Shown one piece after another: positions 42,778 to 51,255 of a stretch of DNA of 64,000 nucleotides (position 1 is its first letter; every line of letters begins with the position of its first letter). Source of the DNA: Engelhardtia mirabilis (GTDB lineage Bacteria > Planctomycetota > UBA1135 > GCA-002686595); NCBI RefSeq assembly GCF_007748095.1, contig NZ_CP036287.1:6200001-6264000 (forward strand). Direction: 5' to 3'. The notes beneath the pieces were generated by a model that was given only the letters and a program-made list of their open reading frames with translations, searched no databases and was not told the origin of the DNA. Made by a program: the position numbers and the translations under genes.

Positions 42778-42824
42778 GCCGTTCGACCCGCGCGGGTCGC
42801 TCCGTCCGCCCCTGGTTGGTGGGT

Positions 42825-43721
42825 CTAGCGCGGCCCGCCCCGTCCCCGTTCGGTCGCGGGTTGGGGCGTCGGTCGGGGGCGCTCGCCGCTCGGGCGCTCG
42901 GTGCCGCCGCTGGGGCGGCTGGCCGGCTGCTCGGACGGCGCGGAGCGACCGACCGGGCTCGCGCCGCGACTGGTGGCGGGCGTCGGTCGCACGACGGGCG
43001 CCGGCTGGCCGCCGGGCGCAGGGCTCGCTCCGCCGCCCGGTCGAGCGGTGGGGACGGCGCCGCGCTCGGACTCGGCGCCAGGCGCGCCCTGGGACGCGGC
43101 GCGGCGCCGGGCCGCGGGTCCCGCCGGCGGCTCGCTGGCCTCGAGGGCCCGGATCTGCTCCTCGGAGGGCAGCGCGTCGCTGCGCGCGTCCTGGACGCGC
43201 CGAGCCCCGGGCCCGCTCGGCTGGTTGTCGCCCGCCACGCTCGCGCGGTGCTGGGCTTGGGCTTGGAAGGCCCGCCTGAAGGCCTCGATGCGGGTCGTCT
43301 CGGCGTCCAGGTCGGGTGCCGTGCGCTGGCCCGCGGCGTTCACCAGGCGGCGGTAGCCGACGATGAACTCGTCCCGCGACACGGAGCCGTCGGTGTCGGC
43401 GTCGAAGGCGCGGAACTCGCGGCTGGAGAGCCCCGTGCGCACTGCCTCGAGCCAACCGATCGAGCCGTCGCGGTCGGAGTCGGCGCGACCGAAGGTGGCG
43501 CTGGCCCGGCGCAGGTCGTGGCTGGCGGCATTGGCGGCGCTAGCGGCCCGGCGATGGCCGGCGGGGCCAGGCAAGGGATCGGCGACGGGCTCCTGCTCGG
43601 TCAGCCGCACTCCGGGCCCGTCGGTCGCAAGCTCCTGACCGGCGCCTGCACCGGGAGCCCCGGCGGCGAGCAGCGCCAGCGTGAGGCCGCCGAGGGCGAT
43701 CTGGCCGAGGAGGTGGTGCAT
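42825..43721 (-). CDS. Secreted EF-hand protein with a disordered Pro/Ala/Arg-rich tail
   Basis: A 298-aa exported protein (signal peptide ending near GAGAGQ). Two EF-hand loops sit close together, DSDRDGSIGWLE (about 80-91) and DADTDGSVSRDEF (about 107-119), each with Asp at positions 1, 3 and 5 and Gly at position 6. The C-terminal 150 residues are low-complexity, rich in Pro, Ala, Arg and Ser, and probably disordered. It should bind calcium outside the cytoplasm; the partner is unknown. Confidence 0.85.
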   Translation of the reverse strand: MHHLLGQIALGGLTLALLAAGAPGAGAGQELATDGPGVRLTEQEPVADPLPGPAGHRRAASAANAASHDLRRASATFGRADSDRDGSIGWLEAVRTGLSSREFRAFDADTDGSVSRDEFIVGYRRLVNAAGQRTAPDLDAETTRIEAFRRAFQAQAQHRASVAGDNQPSGPGARRVQDARSDALPSEEQIRALEASEPPAGPAARRRAASQGAPGAESERGAVPTARPGGGASPAPGGQPAPVVRPTPATSRGASPVGRSAPSEQPASRPSGGTERPSGERPRPTPQPATERGRGGPR

Positions 43722-43980
43722 GGACAGAAGTCCTGTCGGAAGGCGCGCGGGCTGACTGACCAGCGGCGGCGCGGCGTTCCGAGGGCTGGAACCGACCCCA
43801 GGGGGAGCGGTTGGCCCTGAGAGACGAGCGAAGCCTGTGCCAGCGCGCGGCCAGGTGCCCGGATCTCACCGAACCCCCTGGCGGCCATGGCCTTGCGCCT
43901 GCGTGCCACCACGGGGTCGGGTGCGGCAAGCGGCCCCCAACGTCCTCTCGAGGGGACAACGGCTGCCATCCCCGCACTGC

Positions 43981-43986
43981 TATCCT
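43981..43986 (+). promoter_or_regulatory. -10-like box TATCCT before the S41 protease gene
   Basis: TATCCT ends 8 nt before the GTG at 43995. It supports that start and predicts a leaderless mRNA for the S41-tsaD operon. Confidence 0.5.
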
Positions 43987-43994
43987 CCGCCCTC

Positions 43995-45353
43995 GTGCGC
44001 TCTACCCAACCGTTCACCCTCCGTCGAGCCCCCCGCGCCGGCTTCGCCCAGGCCGCGACCCTGGTCCTGGTCGGCATCCTGGCCGGCCTGGTCCTGCAGG
44101 CCGTCTTCGATCGCTACGCCACGGACACCACCGCGCGCCAGGTGGCCGAGGTGGACCAGGTCCGCGGCCTGATCGAGCGCACCTTCGTGCAGCCCCGCGA
44201 TTCGGAGCAGCTGCTCGACGGCGCCCTGCGCGGGATGCTGGGCGAGCTCGACCCCTACTCGAAGTACTACGACAACACCGAGACCGGCGACCTCGAGCGC
44301 CAGACCTCGGGCCTCTACGACGGCATCGGCGTGCTGTTCGCGCCCATCCCCGAGCGCTGGCGGATCCTGCACCCGCTGCCCGAGTCGCCGGCCCTGGCCG
44401 CGGGCTTTCGCGTCGGCGACCTGCTCGTGACGATCAACGGCGAGCCCGCCGCCGAGCTCGAGCTCGAAGCCGTCCGCGCCCACTTCGCCGATGGTTCCAA
44501 GGGACCGGTGGCGGTCGAGGTCGAGGGCCTCGACGGCGAGCGGCGCGAGCTCGAGGTCCAACCGGCCCGCACCACCGACCCCACCGTGCGCCGCGTGCGC
44601 ATGATCGATAACGGCGGCGACGCCTTCGACCGCGTGGGCTACGCCTCGATCGGTTCCTTCAGCCGCCGCACCCCGGGCGAGTTCGACGAGGCCGTCGACG
44701 GCCTGCGCGACCGCGGCGCCCGGCGCCTGGTGATCGACCTGCGCGGCAACCGCGGCGGCGTGCTCGGCGCGGCCCTCGCGATCGCGAACCGCTTCGTGGA
44801 AGAAGGGGCCCTGCTGCAGACCGAGTCGCGCGCTGGCCTCGAGGTGACCTACGCACAGTCCGGTTACGCCAAGTACGCCGACATGTCGGTGGCGGTGTTG
44901 ATGGACGGGATCTCGGCCAGCGCGTCGGAGGTGCTGGCGGGAGCGCTGCAGGATCACCGGGCGGCGGTGCTCGTGGGCGAGCGGAGCTACGGCAAGGGGA
45001 CGGTGCAGAGCCTGACGCCCCTGCACGAGTTGGATGGGGTCGTGCGGATCACGACGGCCGTGTACCGCACGCCGTCCGGACGGCTGATCGAGCGCAGCTT
45101 GGGTGGAGCGTGGAAGGCCGGGCTCGAGCCGGACCTGGCCGTGACGCCGGCCAGCGACGAGCAGGCCCAGCTGATCGCCCTGTACCTGTCGCGCTACGGC
45201 CCGCCCCTGGAGCACTTGAGCGCGGTGCTCGCCTGGCAGGAGAGTTCTGGGTTGGCGCTCGTGGCGCCGCCCCCGCCGGATCCGGTGCTCGACGCGGCGC
45301 TGGAGCTGCTCGCCGGGCGTCGACCGGTGCACGTCGCGGAGTCCGGCCAGTGA
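43995..45353 (+). CDS. C-terminal processing peptidase, S41 family
   Basis: A 452-aa serine protease with an N-terminal membrane anchor (AATLVLVGILAGLVLQAVF), a PDZ domain (about 105-190: LYDGIGVLF, GFRVGDLLVTINGE) and the S41 core. The catalytic Ser is in GISASASEVLAGAL and the Lys in SYGKGTVQS; the strand-forming DLRGNRGG segment is also present. It degrades or trims proteins in the periplasm. GTG 43995 is preferred to the ATG at 43887 because the anchor starts there and a -10 box precedes it. Its stop overlaps the tsaD start by 4 bp. Confidence 0.93.
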   Translation: MRSTQPFTLRRAPRAGFAQAATLVLVGILAGLVLQAVFDRYATDTTARQVAEVDQVRGLIERTFVQPRDSEQLLDGALRGMLGELDPYSKYYDNTETGDLERQTSGLYDGIGVLFAPIPERWRILHPLPESPALAAGFRVGDLLVTINGEPAAELELEAVRAHFADGSKGPVAVEVEGLDGERRELEVQPARTTDPTVRRVRMIDNGGDAFDRVGYASIGSFSRRTPGEFDEAVDGLRDRGARRLVIDLRGNRGGVLGAALAIANRFVEEGALLQTESRAGLEVTYAQSGYAKYADMSVAVLMDGISASASEVLAGALQDHRAAVLVGERSYGKGTVQSLTPLHELDGVVRITTAVYRTPSGRLIERSLGGAWKAGLEPDLAVTPASDEQAQLIALYLSRYGPPLEHLSAVLAWQESSGLALVAPPPPDPVLDAALELLAGRRPVHVAESGQ

Positions 45354-46372
45354 GGCCCGACGGCCCGATCCTCGGGATCGAATCGTCCTGCGACGACACG
45401 GCCGCGGCGGTGGTGCGCGATGGGCGCGAGGTGCTGTCGTCGATCGTGCGTAGCCAGATAGAGGAGCACTCGGCGTTTGGCGGGGTGGTGCCGGAGGTGG
45501 CGGGGCGCAGCCACCTGGACCACATCATCGCGGTCGTGGATCGGGCGTTGGACGACGCGGGGGTCGGCCTCGATGACTTGCGCGCGATCGCGGTGACGAC
45601 GCGGCCGGGGTTGATCGGCTCGCTGCTCGTGGGCCTTTCGGCTGCGAAGGGGCTCGCCTTTGGGCGCGGCCTGCCGATCGTGCCGGTACACCACATCGAA
45701 GCCCACGCGTACGCGGGGACGATGGAGTTGGACGAGGACCCGTACCCCTGCGTGGCGTTGGTGGTTTCGGGCGGGCACACGGCGCTGTACCGCATGGAGG
45801 GCCACGCGCGGATGGAATGCCTGGCTCGTACGCTCGACGACGCCGCGGGTGAGGCGTTCGACAAGGTGGCGAGCTTGCTCGGGCTGCCGTATCCCGGCGG
45901 ACCGTCGATTGCCGCGTTGGCTCCCGAGGGGAACCCCAAGGCGATCCAGTTCCCCCGCTATCGAGCCAAGCCGGAGCGCCCGAGCTTCTCGTTCAGCGGA
46001 TTGAAGACCGCGGTGCTCTACCACCTGAGGGGCCAGAACGCGCTGAACCCCACGCCCGCCCCCGAAGACATCGCCGACCGCGCCGACGTGGCGGCCAGTT
46101 TCCAAGAAGCGGCCGTCGACGCCCTGGTCAAGCCGACGATCCAAGCCGCCCGCGACCAAGGCGTGCAGACGATCCTCGTCGTCGGCGGCGTCGCGCGGAA
46201 CGAGCGCCTGCGCGCCAAGCTCAGCGAAGCCGCCGAGGCGGCGGGCCTGCGCGCGGTGTATCCCGCGCCGACCTACTGCACCGACAACGCGGCGATGATC
46301 GCCGGGCTCGGGCATCACCTGCTCGAGGCCCATGGGCCGGCGGATCTCGAGCTGGACGCCAGCGCGCGTTGA
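45350..46372 (+). CDS. tsaD: tRNA N6-adenosine threonylcarbamoyltransferase
   Basis: A 340-aa ASKHA-fold enzyme that transfers threonylcarbamoyl to A37 of ANN-decoding tRNAs, working with TsaB and TsaE. Family motifs: ILGIESSCDDTAAAVV at the start, the metal-binding HHIEAHAY, LVVSGGHTAL, PGGPSIAAL and VVGGVARNERLR. The length is normal. It begins with GTG overlapping the S41 stop (GTGA), so both are co-translated. Confidence 0.96.
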   Translation: MRPDGPILGIESSCDDTAAAVVRDGREVLSSIVRSQIEEHSAFGGVVPEVAGRSHLDHIIAVVDRALDDAGVGLDDLRAIAVTTRPGLIGSLLVGLSAAKGLAFGRGLPIVPVHHIEAHAYAGTMELDEDPYPCVALVVSGGHTALYRMEGHARMECLARTLDDAAGEAFDKVASLLGLPYPGGPSIAALAPEGNPKAIQFPRYRAKPERPSFSFSGLKTAVLYHLRGQNALNPTPAPEDIADRADVAASFQEAAVDALVKPTIQAARDQGVQTILVVGGVARNERLRAKLSEAAEAAGLRAVYPAPTYCTDNAAMIAGLGHHLLEAHGPADLELDASAR

Positions 46373-46401
46373 TCGGACCTCGCACTCAGGGACCGAGCGA
46401 C

Positions 46402-46407
46402 TAGGCT
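46402..46407 (+). promoter_or_regulatory. -10-like box TAGGCT before the antiporter gene
   Basis: TAGGCT ends 9 nt before the ATG at 46417, again predicting an almost leaderless mRNA. Confidence 0.45.
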
Positions 46408-46416
46408 GCAACGCCC

Positions 46417-47373
46417 ATGGCCCTCTCGATCCTCTTCGTCCTCGCAGGACTCGCCGTGCTGATCTTCGGCGGCGAGCTGCTGATCCGCTGCGCGACCCGC
46501 ATCGCGAGCCTGGCCGGTGTCAGCCCAGCCGTGGTCGGCCTGACGATCGTCGCGGCGGGGACGTCGATGCCCGAGCTCGTCGTCTCGGTGCGCAGCGCCC
46601 TGGCCGGCAGCGATTCCCTGGCCGTGGGCAACGTGATCGGTTCGAACAGCTTCAACATCGGCGTGATCCTGGGCCTCGCCGCGCTGATCGCGCCCATCTC
46701 GATCGCCGGCCGAACGGTCCGGCTGGAGTGGCCGGTGATGCTCCTGGCCGCGGTCCAGCTCTACCTGCTCGCGCGGGACGGCCAGGTGGACCGGATCGAG
46801 GGCGCGGCCTTCCTGGTGGCCTTCGTGGCCTTCGTCGCCTACACCCTGAAGATCGCGCGCAGCGAGATGGTGCCCGCCGAGATCGAGCAGTTCGCCGCCA
46901 CCGCCGGGCCGCCGGCCGAGCCGCGGCCCTGGACCCGGAGCATCCTGGGCGTGATCGCCGGCTGCGCCCTCCTGGCCGGCGGCGCCGAGCTGCTGGTCAT
47001 CGGCGCCACCGACCTGGCCCGCTCCCTCGGTGCCTCCGAGGCCGTCATCAGCCTGACCATCGTCGCCGCCGGCACCAGCCTGCCCGAGCTCTCCGCCTCG
47101 GTGATCGCCGCCCTCCGCGGCCGCGGCGACGTCGCCGTCACCAACGTGATCGGCTCCAACATCTTCAACGTCCTGGGCATCGCCGGCACGACGGCGACGA
47201 TCTCGCCTCTGAGCGTCTCCACCGAGCTGATCGAGCGCGACCTCCCGTGGATGCTGGGCTTCTCGCTGCTCCTGTTCCCGCTAATGCGCAGCGGCTACCG
47301 CATCAGCCGGGTCGAGGGCGCGCTGCTGTTGGTGGGGTACGGGGTTTACCTGGCCCTGCTGCTCGGGACGTAG
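46417..47373 (+). CDS. Calcium/sodium antiporter, CaCA family (YrbG-like)
   Basis: A 318-aa integral membrane protein with about ten helices. The two inverted alpha-repeats are plain: GTSMPELVVSV then GNVIGSNSFNIGVILG in the first half, and GTSLPELSASV then TNVIGSNIFNVLGIAG in the second. The Glu of each GTSxPE binds the transported cation. The family exchanges Na+ for Ca2+ or H+. The central loop (about 145-170) is cytoplasmic and charged. It stands alone after tsaD and before the defence operon. Confidence 0.94.
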   Translation: MALSILFVLAGLAVLIFGGELLIRCATRIASLAGVSPAVVGLTIVAAGTSMPELVVSVRSALAGSDSLAVGNVIGSNSFNIGVILGLAALIAPISIAGRTVRLEWPVMLLAAVQLYLLARDGQVDRIEGAAFLVAFVAFVAYTLKIARSEMVPAEIEQFAATAGPPAEPRPWTRSILGVIAGCALLAGGAELLVIGATDLARSLGASEAVISLTIVAAGTSLPELSASVIAALRGRGDVAVTNVIGSNIFNVLGIAGTTATISPLSVSTELIERDLPWMLGFSLLLFPLMRSGYRISRVEGALLLVGYGVYLALLLGT

Positions 47374-47528
47374 TCCGGGGCGCTCCGTCCACGGCCACTC
47401 GGCCCGCGAGCGGACCGCGCCGCCGCCCGGGAGCCGGCCAGAGCTCGATCCACGAGTTCGATCCCGGAGCGACTACCGTTGCGGTCCCGGCGTCCTCCTC
47501 CCCACAGCCAGCGCGCGGCGTCGCGTCG

Positions 47529-47534
47529 TAGGAT
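47529..47534 (+). promoter_or_regulatory. -10-like box TAGGAT before the defence operon
   Basis: TAGGAT ends 15 nt before the GTG at 47550. It is the only promoter-like element before the four-gene operon, which has no large internal gap. Confidence 0.4.
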
Positions 47535-47549
47535 TGCCCGTTCCTGCCC

Positions 47550-50450
47550 GTGCCCCCCCCTCCCACCATCTCAGCGCCCCCCGCTCCCGGATCCCGCGTC
47601 CTCGCGCGGGACGAGGAGTGGATCGTGCGTACCACCAGGCGCGCCTCGACCGGGGGTCACGCCGTGTACGTCACCGGGACCTCGGACCTTGTCCGAGGGC
47701 GCGACGCGGTCTTCCTGACGGCCCTGGACGCGATCGAGGAGCTGCGGCCGGAGGAGACCAGGCTGGTGGCCGACGGTTCGCCGCGCTTTCGCACCAGCCG
47801 GCTGTATCTGGAGAGCCTCCTGCGCCGCACCCCGCCGGCGGGCACGGCCCTGTCCCTGGGGCACCGAGCGGCCCTCGACCCAGCGGACTACCAGCTCCAG
47901 CCGGCCGTGAAGGCCCTGGCCCAGCCTCGACCGCGGATCCTGATGGCCGACGGCGTGGGCCTGGGCAAGACGGTCGAGGTCGGGATCCTGCTCGCCGAGC
48001 TGATCGCCCGCGGCCGCGGCGACCGGATCCTGGTCGTGTGCCTGAAGTCGATCCTGGCCCAGTTCCAGAAGGAGCTGTGGTCGCGCTTCACGATCCCGCT
48101 GGTACGCCTCGACTCGGTCGGCATCCAGCGCGTGCGCTCGAAGATCCCGTCCACCGAGAACCCCTTCTACTTCTTCGACCGCGCGATCATCTCGATCGAC
48201 ACGCTCAAGAAGGACCGCAAGTACCGGCGCTTCCTCGAGGAGAGCCGCTGGGACGCGATCGTGATCGACGAGTGTCAGAACGTCGCCGATCGCTCGGGCG
48301 CGCGCACGACCAGCGCAGGCGCGTCGCAGCGCTATCGCCTGGCGAGGCTGCTGGCGCGCACGACGGACGCGTTGATCCTGACCTCGGCGACGCCGCACGA
48401 TGGCAAGCCCGAGTCCTTCGCGAGCCTGATGAACCTGCTCGAGCCGACGGCGGTCGCCGACCCGTCGAACTTCACCAAGGACGAGGTCGAGGGCTACTTC
48501 CTGCGGCGCTTCAAGAAGGACGTCGCGGGCGAGGTCGGCGAGGCCTTCCGCGAGCGCGAGCTGCGGCCGCTGCACATCGACGCGGGGCGTGAGGAGTGCG
48601 CGGCCCTCGCCGCGATCCAGGCCGCGACGTTCAAGACGGTCGAGCGGGTCAAGCACGGCAAGGGCAAGGGGATCCTGTTCCGGACGCTGCTCCTGAAGGG
48701 CTTCCTGTCGTCGCCGGCGGCGTGCCTGGAAACGATCGGTGAGCGCCTGAAGAAGCTCGACGCCCTGGATGCCGCCGGCCAGGACGCGGAGAACGTCGCG
48801 CACGACCGCGCCGCGCTCGAAGCCATCGCCGAGAAGGCCGGCGCCGTCGAGCCCGCGGTGTTCTCCAAGCTCGCGCGTTTCCTCGACGAGATGCGGCCGC
48901 TGCTCGACGACGGCGAGCGCGTGGTCGTGTTCTCCGAGCGCATCGCGACCCTCAAGCTCCTGCAGGAGCGCCTGTGCGCCAAGAAGGGCGCCGGCGGCCT
49001 CGCGCTGAAGGCCGACGCCGCGCCGATCTTCCACGGCGCCCTCGACGACCAGCGCCAGCGCGAGCTGCTCGAGTCCTTCCAGGCCGCCGACTCCAAGATC
49101 CGCGTCCTGCTCGCCTCCGACGCGGCGTCCGAGGGCCTGAACCTCCACTTCCACTGCCGCCACCTGGTGCACTTCGACCTGCCCTGGTCGCTGATCACCC
49201 TCGAGCAACGCAACGGCCGCATCGACCGCTTCGGCCAGCCGCGGACGCCGATCATCACCTACCTGATCACGCGCACGGACGACGAGGCGCTGAAGGCGGA
49301 CCTGCGCGTGCTCGACGTCTTGTGGGCCAAGGAGCAGGTCGCGCACGAGCAGCTCGGCGACGCCGCGATGCTGATGAACCTGCACGACGCGGAGGCCGAG
49401 GAAGAGCACCTGGCGCAGACGATCGAGGAGGAGGCGGATCCCGAGGGCGCCTTCCTGTCGCCGGCGCAGGCCGATGCGCTGCTGGCGCTGTTTGGAACGG
49501 GCTCGGAGCCGACGCCGGAGCGGCGCGAGCCGCTGCGGCTGTTCCCCGACGACCTCGACTACGCGCGCGAGGCGTTCGAGCAGGCCCTCGGGCCCGACAC
49601 CGACCTGATCGAGTGGCACGAGAACCTCGCGGGCTTCACCCTGCGCCCGCCCGACGACCTGTTGCGCCGCTTCGACTACCTGCCGCCCGAGCTGATCCGC
49701 GCCGAGGGCAAGAAGCAGAACGCCGAGCTCAAACTCACCACCGATCGCCGCCGAGTCGCCGACGCCCTCGACGCAGCGCGGGCGAAGAGCGACGCCTGGC
49801 CCGAGTGGCAGCTGTTCTGGGAGCTGAACCCGGTCAGCCAGTGGCTCGACGACAAGGTCCTCGAGGGATTGGCGCGGCACGAGGCGCCGGTGATCCCGGT
49901 GAGTGAAGGTTTGGCCGAGCGCGAGGTCTGCTTCGTGTTCCAGGGAATCCTCTCGAACGAGCGCGGCCGCGCCGTCGTCGTCGAGTGGTTTGGCGTGAGC
50001 TACGCCGGCGGGAGGAAGACGGGGATCCGTTCGCTCGAGGCGCTGCTCGAGGCCACTGGCCTCCGCGCGGGGCCGCCGAACCGTGGCGGACTCGATCAGG
50101 AATTCCTCGACGCTCTGGGAGAACTCCGCCGCTTCGCCGTCGGCTCAGCACGAACTCACCTCGAGAGCGTCGCCAAACGGCGCGAGTCAGAACTCGCCGA
50201 CCTCCTGGACGAGGGCCTGCACCGCCTCGAGGCCTGGCGCGCCAAGCGCGTCGCCCAGCGCGAAGCGCGCCGCCGCAAGATCGCCGAGAAGGGCCGCCAG
50301 GCGACGACCTTCGAGCGCAAGCGCTTCGAGGCGGAGAAGCAGAACGAAGACGAGATCCACGCCGAACGGAAGGCGTGGATCAAAGAAGAGATGACAACCG
50401 TCGACAAGCCGTTCGTGCGGTTGGCGGCGGTCTTGATCAAGGAGAAATGA
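47550..50450 (+). CDS. SNF2-type DEAD/DEAH helicase (DrmD-like), first gene of the defence operon
   Basis: A 966-aa superfamily-2 ATPase. The N-terminus has the RDEEW element seen before SNF2 helicases of defence systems. Then come a Q-motif region (YQLQPAVKAL), Walker A ADGVGLGKT (about 133-141), DECQ at 240-243, LTSATPHDG, and motif VI QRNGRIDRFGQ (553-563). The C-terminal third (about 640-966) is charged and ends in a coiled coil (REARRRKIAEKGRQATTFER). Size and order resemble DrmD of class 1 DISARM, next to a methyltransferase. It probably translocates on DNA to inspect or block incoming DNA. The GTG start is tentative. The next gene begins 1 nt after the stop. Confidence 0.9.
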   Translation: MPPPPTISAPPAPGSRVLARDEEWIVRTTRRASTGGHAVYVTGTSDLVRGRDAVFLTALDAIEELRPEETRLVADGSPRFRTSRLYLESLLRRTPPAGTALSLGHRAALDPADYQLQPAVKALAQPRPRILMADGVGLGKTVEVGILLAELIARGRGDRILVVCLKSILAQFQKELWSRFTIPLVRLDSVGIQRVRSKIPSTENPFYFFDRAIISIDTLKKDRKYRRFLEESRWDAIVIDECQNVADRSGARTTSAGASQRYRLARLLARTTDALILTSATPHDGKPESFASLMNLLEPTAVADPSNFTKDEVEGYFLRRFKKDVAGEVGEAFRERELRPLHIDAGREECAALAAIQAATFKTVERVKHGKGKGILFRTLLLKGFLSSPAACLETIGERLKKLDALDAAGQDAENVAHDRAALEAIAEKAGAVEPAVFSKLARFLDEMRPLLDDGERVVVFSERIATLKLLQERLCAKKGAGGLALKADAAPIFHGALDDQRQRELLESFQAADSKIRVLLASDAASEGLNLHFHCRHLVHFDLPWSLITLEQRNGRIDRFGQPRTPIITYLITRTDDEALKADLRVLDVLWAKEQVAHEQLGDAAMLMNLHDAEAEEEHLAQTIEEEADPEGAFLSPAQADALLALFGTGSEPTPERREPLRLFPDDLDYAREAFEQALGPDTDLIEWHENLAGFTLRPPDDLLRRFDYLPPELIRAEGKKQNAELKLTTDRRRVADALDAARAKSDAWPEWQLFWELNPVSQWLDDKVLEGLARHEAPVIPVSEGLAEREVCFVFQGILSNERGRAVVVEWFGVSYAGGRKTGIRSLEALLEATGLRAGPPNRGGLDQEFLDALGELRRFAVGSARTHLESVAKRRESELADLLDEGLHRLEAWRAKRVAQREARRRKIAEKGRQATTFERKRFEAEKQNEDEIHAERKAWIKEEMTTVDKPFVRLAAVLIKEK

Positions 50451-50451
50451 A

Positions 50452-51252
50452 ATGCCTAGGAAGCGAAAGGAGAAGGAACCTATCGACTATGGCCCGAAGC
50501 AAGCGCTGAAGGACCTGACAGACGAGATCAGGGCGGTCGAGTGCAAGATCCGGAACCTGATCGGCGATGCTCACTGGGGCACTGACGGCGCTCACAAAGA
50601 AGCCGTTCTTCGAGCACTGCTTCGCGAGCGGCTACCAAAATCGCTCGACGTCGCAACGGGGTTCGTCCTTCACCGCGATCAACGCTCAAGACAAGTTGAC
50701 ATCCTAGTGATCGAAGGCTCGAAGCCCGTCTTCATGCGCGACGGCGACTTTGTGATCTGTGGAGCCGACGCGGTCGTCGGGATGATCGAGGTCAAGTCCG
50801 ACACGACAAGATGGGCCCCCGGGGACTGGAGCGACGCCATCTCTCACCTGCAGGATTCCGCGACGCCGTGCCGCCAACGCGCGAATGAGCATCGTACTCG
50901 TCCGCCGTTTGTCGGCCTGTTCGCCCTCCACGGAAACGAGAACGCGGCGAATAACGCCATGAAGGCGGCGGCGTCACTTGGGGACCCCACCACCTCGTCA
51001 GTCAACCATCTCTGCGTAGGGTCCGAGTACTTTTGCCGGATCGAAGAATCATCGGATGGCCCGACCACACAGGGCGGCGACACGACCTACGTCTGGCAAG
51101 GCTACGAGCTGACAAGCCTGGCTTTCGGCTACTTCATCGGGAACCTGATGGCTTGGATCGACATCGCCCACGGCGACGAGCACGTCTACCGCTATTTCCC
51201 GGTCGATAAGCAGGACGGACCGAAGCTCGACGCGGTGCGCGTGTTGGATTGA
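50452..51252 (+). CDS. DUF6602 protein, nuclease-like
   Basis: A 266-aa cytoplasmic protein of the DUF6602 type: a helical start (KEAVLRALLRERLPKSLDVA), then TGFVLHRDQRSRQVDILVIE and VVGMIEVKSDTTRW. D83 with E113-x-K115 has the layout of a PD-(D/E)XK nuclease site, so it may cut DNA; that is inference. The ribosome-binding site AAGGAG lies in the end of the helicase gene, 1 nt separates the genes, and 3 nt separate it from the methyltransferase. Its base composition is clearly more A+T-rich than that of its neighbours, which suggests separate acquisition. Confidence 0.8.
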   Translation: MPRKRKEKEPIDYGPKQALKDLTDEIRAVECKIRNLIGDAHWGTDGAHKEAVLRALLRERLPKSLDVATGFVLHRDQRSRQVDILVIEGSKPVFMRDGDFVICGADAVVGMIEVKSDTTRWAPGDWSDAISHLQDSATPCRQRANEHRTRPPFVGLFALHGNENAANNAMKAAASLGDPTTSSVNHLCVGSEYFCRIEESSDGPTTQGGDTTYVWQGYELTSLAFGYFIGNLMAWIDIAHGDEHVYRYFPVDKQDGPKLDAVRVLD

Positions 51253-51255
51253 ACC

